Positions 46,659 through 59,000 of a stretch of DNA of 64,000 nt are shown here, in pieces. The position numbers were made by a program, and so were the translations under genes. The notes beneath the pieces were generated by a model. The model did no database searches. It saw nothing but the letters and a program-made list of their open reading frames with translations, and was not told the origin of the DNA. Each line of letters opens with the position of its first letter. The first letter of the stretch is position 1. Source of the stretch: Asterella californica (lineage: Eukaryota; Streptophyta; Marchantiopsida; Marchantiales; Aytoniaceae); the NCBI GenBank assembly GCA_036924285.1, contig JAYKYS010000001.1:43461501-43525500 (forward strand). Direction: 5' to 3'.

Positions 46659-46967
46659 TAGGGGGTTTCAAACATAGGGGTCTGTCATATACATATGGAC
46701 TCTGCGGCAAGATCCATAGTGATCGTCGATGGATGTCAAACGGACTGGTGACTGACATGATTACATGAGTTCGTGAAGTACGTTGACAAAACTTTCATCT
46801 GCGTCTTAAATGAACTAACTAATCATGACCATGGACTAAGTGACTCAATCCGTGATCATATGACAGGCACCTTCGACAGATGCCCGTCGGACTAAACCGT
46901 CGAGTTTGTCCCGAGCTATTACGGACAAGGTCGTGACTCCTCATGGGCCTATGTTTGAAACCCCCTA
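46659..46967. mobile_element. MITE-like element with perfect 20-bp inverted ends
   Basis: TAGGGGGTTTCAAACATAGG at 46659-46678 is exactly inverted at 46948-46967. If the terminal TA is the target duplication, the element is about 305 bp with 18-bp TIRs beginning GGGGG. There is no coding frame. A TA target would fit Tc1/mariner-type elements, while G-rich TIRs are common in PIF/Harbinger MITEs; the superfamily is open. Confidence 0.75.
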
Positions 46968-47305
46968 ATCTATCATGTTGATTTCAGTTCTGCAGGACAA
47001 AAATAAAAATTCTTTCAATGTACTTCACGGACTTATCTATTCATGTTTGTCTTCAATCTGTATGACGTACGTGACGATCAAATGAACCTTTTCGGAGAGT
47101 CCGTCTGTATATGACGAACCTCAAAGTATCTCGACTCGTACTACCAGTACTACGTGGTTCGCGAAGGTCGCGTGCTCTGACACACATCAACAGGTAATGC
47201 GATGAGGCTCTAATTAAGTATAATGAAGTCTAAATCTTCTCTTGTAAGTGAGTCCTTGTCGCAAACTCTCTCGTCCGTCAACAAATAAACCAACGCAATG
47301 CCATC

Positions 47306-48671
47306 CAGAAATTTACTTCCTTAGTCCCCCGTACGAACATTTGGTCCTCCTCAGTCCCTCGAAGTTGAAACTTTCTTCCTCTGACCTCATACCGACTATC
47401 GACTATTTAGAGAACAGATACTTTCGGTGAGTAAAGATTCGCAGTATGTAGACGATGACACAGACATGCGTTGAAAGACAATGCAGTTTTCTGTCGCTGC
47501 CTTCTGTAGCTAGCGGTACAGGCTTCAGATTCATCCATCATATTCAGGTATGTCCTTCATTATCTAACATCGTTCGCAGAACTTTACCTGTCACTTGGTA
47601 GAACTGCGACTGAGAATATCTACAACTGAGACATTGCAGCTTGTGAATTAAATGTTAAATTATAAGAATATTTCATAGAGCATTATTGAGAAATAGGTAC
47701 ATAGTCTCGCATGCGCATGTCAGCAAGAACTTCAGACTTCTCTTACCACTTATGGTCTGGTATTGCACCTGGCAGCTACAGCAAGCCAATTGCATAGTCC
47801 CGATCAAGTTCCAAGGTCGTGAAACCCACTACGCAACCAGCCAAGATCGATGAAGGATCGGAGATGACAAAACTGACTCGCGGATCATCACCATCAGCCG
47901 AGTCTTGGAACCTCACTCTGAAGATTTCGGATCTCAGCGATTTTGTCTCCAAGTCGACATTCAACAGCACCAATGTAAGACCAAGCACTATTAGTGTGGT
48001 GTAGAACCACGGGCGTCCGTTTCGCACCGTAGTGTGTTAGTTGACAGGGTTCGTTGACACAAGGTTTCGGTTTGCTGTAGACTAATTTTTTATTGTAGAT
48101 AGTTACGACGATTAATTCTGTCAGAGGCCTGCCTGGTACGTTCCCCAGGTTGTATTATACACAAGAAGAAAAAATTTGATGTCCCTGGAATTGGAATCTA
48201 GTGGGGCCCTCCAGAGGCAACGCATATCAGGAGTTTCATGCAGTTCATTTTGACTCTTTGTTAAGCAATGGTTGTGTCATGAAGGTGGCCTTGAGATGAA
48301 GCCTTTTTCATATCTGGCGAGAAGCGCAACCACAACGCCACCATTTCAGTCTCACATATCATCTTCTCCGCTTCCATCACTTTCCACCTCACTTGCTTGT
48401 ACTGAAAAACCCCAGCATGCGTCACCAGTTCTTCCTTTGCAACATATCTCCTAAACCACCAATAGTCTTTAATTTACTTGCATAGTTGTATCTGGTTACT
48501 CGTAATCCAGTCTAACTGCTATCGCGAAATTAGCTACAGTTCATGTGGTTTTGTGTTTACCACAGTTGACATCTGTACCCCAGCCGGTTGGGGTCCGAGG
48601 AAGGAAGTTTCAACTTCAAAGGACTAAGGAGGACAAAATGTCGTACGGGGGACTGAGGAAGTAAATTTCTG
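47306..48671. mobile_element. 1.37-kb TIR element with 10-bp target duplication (Mutator-like)
   Basis: Both ends begin CAGAAATTTACTTCCT and stay alike for about 80 bp, including AGTCCCCCGTACGA, GTCCTCC, GAAGTTGAAACTT and CTTCCTC. The flanks are CAATGCCATC (47296-47305) and CAACGCCATC (48672-48681), a 10-bp direct repeat with one mismatch. Long TIRs and a 9-10 bp target duplication fit a Mutator-like non-autonomous element. No transposase is inside. The interior contains the frame at 47776-48027. Confidence 0.75.
47776..48027 (-). CDS. Possible captured exon with N-terminal membrane segment
   Basis: The frame encodes 83 residues. After MRNGRP comes the hydrophobic segment WFYTTLIVLGLTLVLLNV (about 7-24), a signal peptide or membrane anchor. 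A charged stretch follows, then SDPSSILAGCVVGFTTL, a second weakly hydrophobic segment. The plus strand of the same DNA is less open. Location inside a TIR element suggests a gene fragment picked up from the host, as in Pack-MULEs. The layout faintly recalls DUF1218-type wall proteins, but this is only a guess. Confidence 0.35.
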   Translation of the reverse strand: MRNGRPWFYTTLIVLGLTLVLLNVDLETKSLRSEIFRVRFQDSADGDDPRVSFVISDPSSILAGCVVGFTTLELDRDYAIGLL

Positions 48672-48752
48672 CAACGCCATCCCATTCAGTCTCGTAGTCT
48701 ACCACGGTAGACCCCAGCAATCATAACTAGGTTGGTATGCACCTTCTTTGGA

Positions 48753-49589
48753 CTATACACGTGTCCTCTTGTGATTATTGCTAAGGGCTCTGGTGGCGTT
48801 ACGGACATTGTTGTGAAGACTTGGCTTTTCGTCTTCACAGCTCCCGGACGTCTCAGAGATCTGCTGATCGGTGGCAGCGGACATTTGAAATACTTTGTTC
48901 TTCTGTCTTTCCACGTTACTCGTGGTCTGCGCCTCGGTCACGCGATGAAATTCCTCCGTCCTGAACTTGCTGGTGGCTTCCATCTTGTCCTCACCACTGG
49001 TAGTGTTGATTCTTTGCTCTCACATTTGGAATCCTCCATTTCTTCCCGTCGTTGCGCCAGGTTAACATCCACGATGCGGAAACCGTACCCGATCAATTCT
49101 TTCCAGTTTGCTTGGGTTTTGGATCGCTTGCTTTCTTCCTTCGTTGATACCTAACATCTCCATCTTTCAGCACAGATCGTTCATAAGATCTTCGGCTGTC
49201 GCTTCTTGACATTCGAGGTGAAGATCATTAACTGGCTGCACAGTTCATGGACAGTGGCGACAGACGTTTGGTACCTTTGTGACGCACTATCTTGCTGCTC
49301 CCAGCTCGCGTCCTTCACGCTTCTGCGCGGCTCGTTGTAGCCATTGCTGGAGGAAGAATTTCACCATTGACAGCTTGTCCAACGTTTTGGTCGAAGGCTT
49401 GTGGCTACTGATCGTGTCGATATCGATCATAACCTCCCCAGTGAGATATTGGATAACTTGACTATCTTCTTGATAACTTCTCGATCTTCCCCTCCAAGGT
49501 GCGCAAAACATATCCTCTCGCTCCAGGATTGCTTTAGCTTTCTGGAGCAAAGAACATGCTTGGGACTGGTATGCTGAATGTGGGTCCAA
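48753..49589 (-). pseudogene. Unrecognised gag-like decayed frame
   Basis: A single minus-strand phase can be read from 49589 to 48753 with about five stops. It is hydrophilic (LERIDRVRFPHRG, EATSKFRTEEFHRVTEAQTT) and starts with AYQSQACSLLQKAKAILERE. The plus-strand frame of 140 codons at 48732-49154 is Leu/Phe/Trp-rich and looks like its antisense. No domain is recognised. Confidence 0.3.
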
Positions 49590-49599
49590 GATCCATTAA

Positions 49600-51130
49600 A
49601 AATTACACATAGTTTTGTTTATTTTCCAGTTTTAGTAGTATATTTTAGTTTATTTCAAGAATTTGATATGTTAGATGAAATATTTTAGAATCCAGAGGAT
49701 GCAAAAAGCTAAAGCAAATGATCTTCGTGTCTCATTGGCACTGGACACAGATAAAGAACGTTGCATCATTTATCTTCTTTTAACATGAGACTGCAAGTTT
49801 TGAGATTACAAAAGATTGCAAGAATTTTTTGTTTCGTCAACGTCTAGAGATCTCCGACATAGTTTTCAAATGACTTTTTCTTAGATCAGTTTTGTAGCAA
49901 GTATAGAACCAATCTGCCCAAACGTTCATGGTGCAAAAATAACGATAGAGTTACATAAGTAGAATTCTTGCAATTACAGTTAATTGAAAATTATGTTGGA
50001 GAGAAGTTCATGATGATACAAGAATGCTCAAAACGATTACCATCTCAATGAAATAACCATATAGTAAAGAGTGAAATCCTTCTATATATTATTTAATATT
50101 GTCACGCTTGACTAACCATAAACCGTGTCATTTTTGTTTACAATTAAATTTGTATTATCAAAAGTTTCATATATGATCTAAACAATATATATGCAACTCA
50201 ACTCCTTCAAACAAACTGATTGTAAAAAATTACAATCAACATCATAAACAGTGCAATTTATGCTAGAAGCTTAACCCATAGATATAAAAAACCAAACATA
50301 AGCATAATAACTTCATGATAGTTATCGTGATTTGTCATGTAATATATGGTCATGAACAAAAATAACAAACAAAAATATCAATATATTATTCAAGGTTAGT
50401 GAGTTGATTGTATAAAGTTGTAAACAATTTTCACTGGAATATCAAAAAATAAACATTGTTAAAAAATAATGATACAAAAATCAATCTAAACACATGGACG
50501 TTTTGCAACAGGCCAAATCACTCTTTCATATTGATGAAATCTCTTCTTTGACTTCACATTTAGAGACATCATTTAAATTGCTTTCCTCTCTTGTAATTGT
50601 CAACTGATTTATCATAATGGTAGCTGCATTCTTGTTCAAATCAACACATAAGTCAATCTCGACTTTGAACTCAAACACCATGATTTTGAGTTGATCTAAT
50701 TTTATACCACCAATATGTTTATTTTATAATTTATTTGATGCTTTCATTGTCAAAGTCTGACTATCAAACTGAAAATGTGACATAACACTTATTTGTGTAT
50801 ACTTGTATCAACAAAATGAAAAAACAAATCAGATTACATGACACTTGTTTATTTACATACTTATGACAACAAACTAGTAATCGTGTCTTGAAGATAATTA
50901 CATGTACTTGGCTTGTCACGATGAATTGTCAAACTCATCATTTTTCTATGATGAGTTTTGACATTTGTTGTTGACTTATGTCTTCGTATTCACTTGTTTC
51001 AGTGTCTAAAGTATCAACATGGTTGATTGTCTCTCGGATGGAAGTTCTTTTGAGCTTTCTATATTATTCGAAATATTTTCATCAACATCTTTACAAAGTC
51101 AGATGTAGATTGCTTAACTTTCAAACAAAA
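49600..51130. other. Very AT-rich non-coding stretch
   Basis: No gene, tandem repeat or clear inverted repeat is supported. It may include the decayed front part of the Gypsy element that becomes recognisable at 51135. Confidence 0.4.
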
Positions 51131-51134
51131 ATCA

Positions 51135-53105
51135 TGCGATCAAAGTTTTACAACTATTGGAGCAAGTTAACGTTTCTTTAAATCTAGAGAAGTGCATCTT
51201 TGGTTGCAAAAATAGTTTATTGTTAAGATACATCATTTTCAAGAATGAGTTTGCGGTGGATCTTGAGAAAATGAAGAAGATCATGGATCTTCCATTTCCT
51301 ATCAACTTGACTAAGTTGAAATAATTTTTAGACATGATTGGACATTACTGTAGATTTATCATTTCCTTCTAAAAAAATGACTTTGATTATGTACATGAAA
51401 AAGAAGAACTGATTTTGACTTGATAGTGCACAATCAAAAAGCAAAGAGACATTTGATGAGCTAAAGAAAATATTGGTGATCACTTACTAAACTTGAGTGG
51501 AATAAAGCATTATTTGGATGCCTCCAATGTAATAGTTAGATGTACCTTGATCAATTAGATGAGGACATGATCATCATATAACTTATGATAGTAAGTAGAT
51601 GATTCTCGTGGAGAAGAATTACTCTATGATTGAACTAAAAAGATTAGATGTGATATTTGGAATGACAAAATTTCTACATTATTTGTAATGAAAGAAATTT
51701 TCTATAGTCCCAGATCACAAAGCTTTAAAATATATCTTTAACAAACCTAATGCTGAATGTCAGATTGCTTGTTGAAAGATCCTTTTAACAAAATATGATT
51801 ACATGATCGAAGATAGATCAAGGAAAAATTAAACAAATGTTGATCTCTTGTCTAAGACTTGTGATGATGAGAGAAAAGACCGGTTGATGATTCATTTCCA
51901 GACGAGCAAGTAATGACCATTTCAAACACAAAAGAGATATCGGACGAGTAGAAGAAAATTTGGAGTTTTCTTGTAAACGACTCTTTCTCAAAAAATATGT
52001 ATATGCGCGAACATAATACGTTGATCAAAAGATGCAAATCTTACACCATGGTGGAGAGAAGTCTATTTCATAGAGCAGATGGATTACTCAAGAGAGCAAT
52101 TCGTCAAAAAGAGACTTTCAAACTAACGCACGAGTTTGAAAATCATGGCCATATTGTTTGCAGAGGTCACTTTGTTGGTAAGTGATGTCTGCAAACAATG
52201 ACCTCTGCACTTCAAGATTTTGGATGTTGGTTATCATTGAAAAGATAGTTTCAAGTAGTGTTTAGACTATTGTAAAACTTACGACATATGTCAAATGTTT
52301 GCTTTGAAGTATATTATAACACATTTGTTAAGACTAATTCTAATATTATAACCATTTGAGAAGTGAGATATTGACTTTGTAGGTCTTCTTAATATGATAT
52401 CTCGAGGTAATAAATATCTTGTACTCGTTACTGACTACTGTACCAAGTGGATAGAGGTTGGACTTTTGAGAGAGATTAATGAAGCAAAATAGGCGATTCT
52501 TGTGAGAGATGATCATTACAAGATTTGGATGTCCGTTAGAGTTGGTTTCAAATAGAAGAGAAGAGTTTGTAAGGAGCACGACTACTGCTGTACTGCAACA
52601 CTTTTCTATCAAGTCATGAGTAATGATGTCATACAACACTTCTATGAAATATTCTCTATTTTGACTAGTTTATAGAGTGGAATCCAAGTTTGTCCATCCA
52701 AGTCCTACTGAATAACTTTCTGACTATTCAACAAAAGTTTAAGAGATCGAGAGGAGAAGACGTCGTCAGATCTACACGAGAGCAACTCATGGAGTTGAAG
52801 GAGACTAGAGATGTAATAATGATACGGATGAAAGATCTCAAACGTATCAGAAAAATAGTTATGATAAACGATTGGACAAGAAAGACGTAAAATCTTTTCA
52901 AGTCAGAGACTGGGTCATGTTGTATGACGTTAGTAGATTCAAGAGAGCTAGGAAGAAGTTTCTTCTTAGATATTTTGGTTCTTTAGTTGTAGACAAGGTG
53001 AGGAGCAACTTCACTTACTCCTTTCAAGAGGTGGGAGGAAAGAGATTAGGTCGAAAGGTCTCTCTTCACTCCGAGGACGGAGCAAAATTTAGTTCGCGAG
53101 TAAAA
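51135..53105 (+). pseudogene. Ty3/Gypsy pol, 3' part, broken
   Basis: Reading starts inside reverse transcriptase (LQLLEQVNVSLNLEKCIFGC at about 51136, then FAVDLEKMKKIMDLPFP and FLDMIGHYCRFI). RNase H is strongly decayed. The integrase zinc-binding region lies near 51990-52190 (SYTMVERSLFHRADG). The catalytic core follows at 52350-52500 (PFEKWDIDFVGLL, SRGNKYLVLVTDYCTKWIEV). The C-terminal region is at 52740-53090 (RSTREQLMELKETRDV, FQVRDWVMLYD, KKFLLRYFGSLVVDKV). Many stops and phase changes show it is dead. The integrase type differs from the Tcn1-like element at 23.7-28.3 kb. Confidence 0.88.
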
Positions 53106-53106
53106 T

Positions 53107-53930
53107 GTAACAACCTATGTTGCACATATGTAGTGTGTTTATTGATAAGATGTTTAGTTGTAACTAAGTGTGAAAAATATTTATTTATTATCCAAGTACT
53201 TTAAGAAAATATTAAATTACTCATGACTAGCTAAAGTTAGTTATGGTTAAACTTAGATGTATTTTTGGACAGATTTTAAATATCTATTAAATAGTGGGCA
53301 CTACCATCTTGTCTTTTTGTTTAAATGATAAAAAGATGGTGAAAATATCCATTATTTCCTTTTGACTTGATATTAGTGGTGGGACTTGAGTTGTTTACTT
53401 GGTGGCTATTCTAAAAAAAAAAGATTTCACATGTCATCATTTTAATGGATTTTAGTGTAAAGAGGGATGGAAATTTGAGGTTCTTTAAAAATAATCTAGA
53501 ATTCTTCTAGAAGTGGTTGACTTTGAAAGAATAGACCCATGTGAAAAGAGAAAAAACTCCATGTAATTAGTGCTTTTATCTTAGATGAGATCTCAATAAA
53601 ACTCGATAAAAATAGTTACAATTGAGTTATCCAAAAAATATCAAAATAAAAATATAAAATATATAAGTAGAAGAGTATAGAAGAGCTCTTCATCCTTGTT
53701 TTCACATCTTCATTATGACATTGAGTAATATAGAAAGAGTATGAAATTTCAAAATATGAGAACTTGTGAGACGTCGTTAGAATGAAATAATTTAGTTTAT
53801 GGATTTGTGAAGGACTAAACGTAACATTTTTCTCTTCTACTAAATGATGTAAATTCATCAAAACCATTAGAGGTGATACTTGAGTAGACAATTACAGATC
53901 AATTGATTACTATCATGGAATTTAAGAGAT
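53107..53930 (+). mobile_element. Gypsy 3' LTR, plus orientation
   Basis: TGTAACAACCTATGTTGCAC directly follows the integrase end and is repeated in inverted form near 54800. A long non-coding, AT-rich stretch follows with an AATAAA signal near 53594. The inner limit is uncertain because the inverted copy begins about 50 bp later. Confidence 0.7.
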
Positions 53931-53969
53931 GAGAAGAGTGTTGATTGATAAGACAATATAGAGTTCACA

Positions 53970-54800
53970 AATTTCTCAAACTCCATGATAGTCATTGATC
54001 AATTTGCAACATGTTTGATCTGTCTCTTACTCAAGAGTCACATATGATGGTTTGATAGAAACACACCTTAACTAGAAGGTAAAAATAATAAGTTCAGTCT
54101 CTCATAAACTCATAAATTGAATTACTCCATTCTAACAACATTTCATAAGTTCTCACATTCAGAAATCTCACACTATCTCTATATTTCTCAATGTCATTAC
54201 AACGATGTGAAAACAAGGATGATAAGCTATTCTCTACTCATTTATTTACTACATTTTAGATTTTTATTTTGGTATCTTCTGATAATTCAACTGTAACTAT
54301 TTTTGTCGGGTTTTATTGAGATACTATCTAAGATAAAAGTGTTAATCACATGAGGTTTTTTTTTCCACATGTGCTTATTTCCTCAAAATCAAGAACTTTT
54401 TAAATGATTTTAGAATGTTCTTAAGGAATCTCAAATTTCCACTCCTTTTATACTAAGACCAACTAAAAAAGTGACATACGAAGTATCTTTTGTTTTTAAT
54501 GCATAAAGTCAATAACTCAAGTCCCACCACTAATATCAAGACAAAAAAGAGGATAAAGGATATTTGCCACCATCTTTTTATCTTTTAAACAATAAGACAA
54601 GATAGTATTGTTCAGTATTTGGTAAATATTTAAATTTTGTCTAAAAATACAACTGAGTTTAATCGTACATTAACTTTAGCTAGTCATGACTAACTTGATG
54701 TTTCCTTAAAGCACTTGGGTAAGAAATAAACATTCTCCACACTTAGTTACAACTCAATATTTTACTAATACACACATTATGTGTAACATATGTTGTTATA
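53970..54800 (-). mobile_element. Inverted copy of the same LTR
   Basis: Its reverse complement runs TATAACAACATATGTTACAC, GAGTTGTAACTAAGTGTG, CTTTAAGGAAAC, GTCATGACTAGCTAAAGTTA and onward in the same order as 53107-53930. The two copies form a hairpin with arms of about 830 bp and a loop of about 50 bp. No pol sequence lies to the right, so this is a solo copy in inverted orientation. Confidence 0.75.
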
Positions 54801-54884
54801 TGATTGGAAAGTGTAGAACTATCGACAAATAGCATAAAGAAATCACCACTACAACACGACGCATAGAGGAGGAGTTGTGAGAGG

Positions 54885-56075
54885 ATGATGACGACGCTGG
54901 ACCTAGAAGACGGTTGGAACTTATCATCATCACGAGAAGTGCCCTTCTACACAAGGCAGATGAAAACATGAGAGAGACTCGACCATTCTAGACTAAATAT
55001 GATATATGTCTAGCAGAGAGAGGAATGGAAGTAGCTAGATTTCAAGCTGAAGCACGATGGGAGACAAACACTATCGAACCATATACTTGTCATCTTTGAC
55101 GTAGATGTTTTCTCAAAAAGTCTGAAGGATGAGGAAACATTAAAATCAGCAAAAGAAGCATGGAGGACAACAGTACAAAAGTGTGTAGGACACGAGGTTA
55201 CAGTGGGATCTGAAGTGAAGAACAACAAATAATGTCTTAAAGAAAAAGGAAAGAGAAATAATAGCAAAGAGGAGAGAGGTAGAACAAAGAAAGGAAAATC
55301 TAAAGTCTATGAGAAGCAATATAGTTCTACCTTAGTGCATCGAGGATATCAAGGAATTAGAAGCAGTGGAGCAGGAAATAAGAGAACTAGAGAGCAAGCA
55401 AGCAGTAATATGGAGAATGTGGAGCAGAAGCAACTAGTTAAGAGAGGGGATGCTCCTCCAAATATTTCTTTGCCATTCTGAAAAGTAAGAGGATAAAAGA
55501 ATCCATGCAGAATCTGACGACAGAGGATGGGAGGAACCTAACAAAGCGTGAAGAAATCAAAAATGAAATTCAAGATTTATACAATAAACCTTTCAGAAAA
55601 GACGAGAGAGTCAAACAAGAAGGACCACTGAGAACCGAGATCCTTGTAGGTGTTGAAGAGAAGGTGACAGAACAAAATTATCGAGATCTGACAATGAAAT
55701 TGACAAGAGAGGAGGTTAGTGAAATCATGAAAGAGCTAAAAAAGATAAATCACCGAGGCTCGATGGAATGAAAACAGAGGCACTCAGAGTAATGGGGAAA
55801 GAAATAGAAGAAGAATTGTTCCAAGTAGTAAATAACTTTTGGGAGATAGACCAAATGACGTGGATGGCCAAAGAAAGAGTAATAAAGTTACTTCCAAAAG
55901 AAGGAGAACTGCAATAATTGAAGAACTAGCGATCAGTTGCAACGTTGAACACGATGTATAAAGTAATAGCTAAGTTGATGGCTAATAGAATGAGGGAGGC
56001 ACTACCAAACGTGATTGATAGAAGGCATAAGGGTTTCATGAAGGGGAGAATATTTTCTTGTAATCTCTTGGTTTT
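54885..56075 (+). pseudogene. L1-type LINE ORF2, 5' part (endonuclease end to RT start)
   Basis: The frame shows the end of an APE-type endonuclease (TLDLEDGWNLSSSREVPFYT, LDHSRLNMIYV, LSNHILVIFDVD), then the linker VIWRMWSRSN.LREGDAP and the RT N-terminus (LTREEVSEIMKELKK, TWMAKERVIKLLPKEGELQ, ATLNTMYKVIAKLMANRMRE, GFMKGRIFSCNLL). Stops and phase changes show it is dead. It ends at 56075, where the GAAGAC-rich block begins, and continues in inverted form at 61480 downward. Confidence 0.88.
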
Positions 56076-59000
56076 TGTGGTGCCCATAAATTACAGGATT
56101 CACGAATTTTTGAAATTTTTAAGGTTAATAACTTGTTTGTATAACTGAAGAAGCTTTGTTACTTAAGACTACGGCTTCCTTAGAAGGAAGATGATCTTAT
56201 GATCTTTTTGTAATAAGAACTTGACTTCTTCGGAAGACGACCGTCTTCTGGGAAGCGTCTTCTCGGTTGTGTCTTCCGAAGACAGAAGACGGCGGAAGAC
56301 GGAAGACACGTATCTTCCGGAAGACGGCAACCGCAGAAGCTTAACCACGTAAGAAGTAGGTGTACCTACCAGGTAGCACCGAGTATGTTAGGTAGGTCAG
56401 GTAGGTCATCTAGGTTGCGAACCTCTAAACTGCGCGAGAAGATGCCCAGGAAGCGCATTAGCATAGAACCTTACCCGCTTCTCGCATCAAGAGGTTGTTT
56501 TGGACCTAGACGATCGAATTGGAAGGTGATCGAGTTGAGTGAAGGTCAGCAGAGTGGAATTGAGCAGAGTCAAGATCGATTCGTAGCTAGAGAAAAGGGC
56601 GAAGGCGAATCGCTGAAGGTAGGAAGCACATCGAGCTGAAGGAGTCTTCTGAAGACTCCCGGAAGTAGACATTGAAGGGCAGCTGCGAGGAATCAGAGAA
56701 AGAACCTTATTCGATTGAGGAGTGACAAGACATTGGCAGCAGCAGCTTAGTGGGGTCGCATTGGAGCTGAGGTCAAAGTCGTAAGTGCGCAGAAGACTGA
56801 AAGAAGGCCGGGAAGAAGACAAAAGACTATAGAGGTTCTTCCCATGTTCTCTCTCCTTCCCACTGCTTCTCACCTTTTGCTTGGTATCCCTCGCGCTTCC
56901 CCGGTTGTTTGCAGGCAACCCGATCGATTGATTCCTTCCTCACATTTTTTCTTCTGAGACATTGGGCGCGGAAGCGCTGCCCAATTTTCGACAGCTATCT
57001 TCTTGCTTCTTCCCGAGTGCAATTCGAGCTTCCCTGCCCATCGTCCTCAAATTAGAGATCACAACTATCAATTTCTCTACCCTACCATCCCTCTACTCCC
57101 GAAATCCTGAACAAAAGACGCTTCGGAAGATCTGAACATCTTCGGAAGACGCTTCTGAAATCTGAACCTCTTCGGAAGACGCTTCGGAAGCCTGACTGTC
57201 TTCGGAAGACGACTGTATGCAATTCGTATCGAGAAGTGGATTGGATTTGCTTTTGTGTTAAGAGAGGCTTGATACGAATCCCGAGTGGTTGGTGAGTTGT
57301 TTGTTATTTCGAGAAGTTAGAAGTCGGGAACTAGGCCTGTGCCTCCTGGTCTTCCAAGCTTCTCAAATCCACATCTTCCTAGAGAGACTAGAATCTGGGA
57401 AGGCTGGCAGAATGCGCGAGAAGACGTGAGGGTCCGTTACGGATCTCTTCTGTCTGACCCATAGCAGCCTATTCTTTCTTCTTCCCGAACTTAGAAGAGA
57501 GATGTGAGAAGTCTTGCTAGCAGAATCTGGAGAGAATGGTCTAGGGTCATGTCTTCCCATCATGCGGCAAGCTTCTTTTGAGTGTATGAGAGGTGAGAAG
57601 TCAGAAGAACAGAGTGCGAGTGTCTTGTGTCTGTCGCGAGGTTAGATTGCGTGTAGGAAGCAGAAGATAGTTGAGACCAGTGAAGAGAAGCCTGGCTTCG
57701 GGAGGTCTTCTGAGAAAGATATTGAATCGGAAGCTGTCTCGGGAGTCTTCCCAGAGATCACTGTCACCGCAGGAGCCCGCAACCATCTTCTGAATCCGTT
57801 ACACACTCTACTTCTCCCAAATCTTGTATCTTCTATTAGGAAGTAGGATGTAATGCAAGGTGGGTTGTCTTCTTAAGAATCCATGCAAGGCCTCGCTTAG
57901 TTAGGATTGTTTAGATGTAGCTCGGAAGACGAGAGCTATTTAGGAAGCACTGTTAGAATCCCGGAAGACGGAGTAGCTGTCTTCTGGAAGACTAGATTCG
58001 TCTTCTGATAGTGGAAGCTAGACTGTGAGAACTTGGGAAGGATTGAGCCTTCGACTCACAGTAAGTACGTGTGACTTAGTGCAACAGAGTTTCAAGTATG
58101 TCGATGCATCCTCGAGGGTTGGTGTTACCAGCAGCAGAACTGGTCGAGGCCAAACCCTTCATCAAGGAGTTGGGTCTCGACTTCTTCTGGTGGGATTGGA
58201 ACCTCGCCGACCAGGGTCTTCTGGAGGAAGTTTGGACAACATTACCGTCCCTCAACCGTGTACCTGCGAAGGCAGGAGTAGCGCGAGAAAGACCATCTTC
58301 TTGGACAGCAGAATGATGGCGGAGGGCTTTCCACAAGTCGGAAGCAGAGAACAAGGCGTACGAATTGGAGAAGAAGATCCTACCCATGATCTCGGGGAAG
58401 TGGCATGTGCTTGGAAGCACAACTTGTCTCTTCCTGGAGGGCAGACAGGGAAGAAACGGATGGAAGGTCGAAGCTTACCGAGAGCCACAGAAGCGTCTTC
58501 TGGCGAAGCTGTTCCTTCACCTCTTTCCTAAGGGGAAGGCACAGAAGACGAGGTACCTTGGAGACCAGGACGTCGAATTCCTGGAAGCCATCTGGGAAGG
58601 ACTACCCATCAACTGAGGTGCGTTCTTCCACGCATATGTGCAGGCGGAGCTGGTGTACTTAAGCACCACAGCAGGAGGACATCTTACTCCATTCTTCTGT
58701 TACCTGGACGTAACCAAGGGGGATCTAACGGAGGATCAGTTGGCAAGATATGGACGAGCGGGGCAGCACGAGGCGAAGGAGGAGACCTCGGGAGAAGACG
58801 ACCGAGCAGCAGCAATGACTCCCCCTCCCACTCTGATGCCGCAGATGAGACTCGGTACTCATCAGAAGACGCTTCTGGTGAGGGAAGACGACTCCAGTGG
58901 GTGAGAAGACGCGACACCACCAAGGAAGATGGGTCCTAGGAGTGTACCTAGGAAGACCACCTCCTTCCCGATCATTCACTCTGGATCGGAGTCTAACTCA

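Noticed and set aside
48732..49154. Plus-strand frame of 140 codons
   Set aside because: Its Phe/Leu/Trp/Ser-rich composition looks like antisense of the charged minus-strand frame at 48753-49589; no domain or start context supports it.
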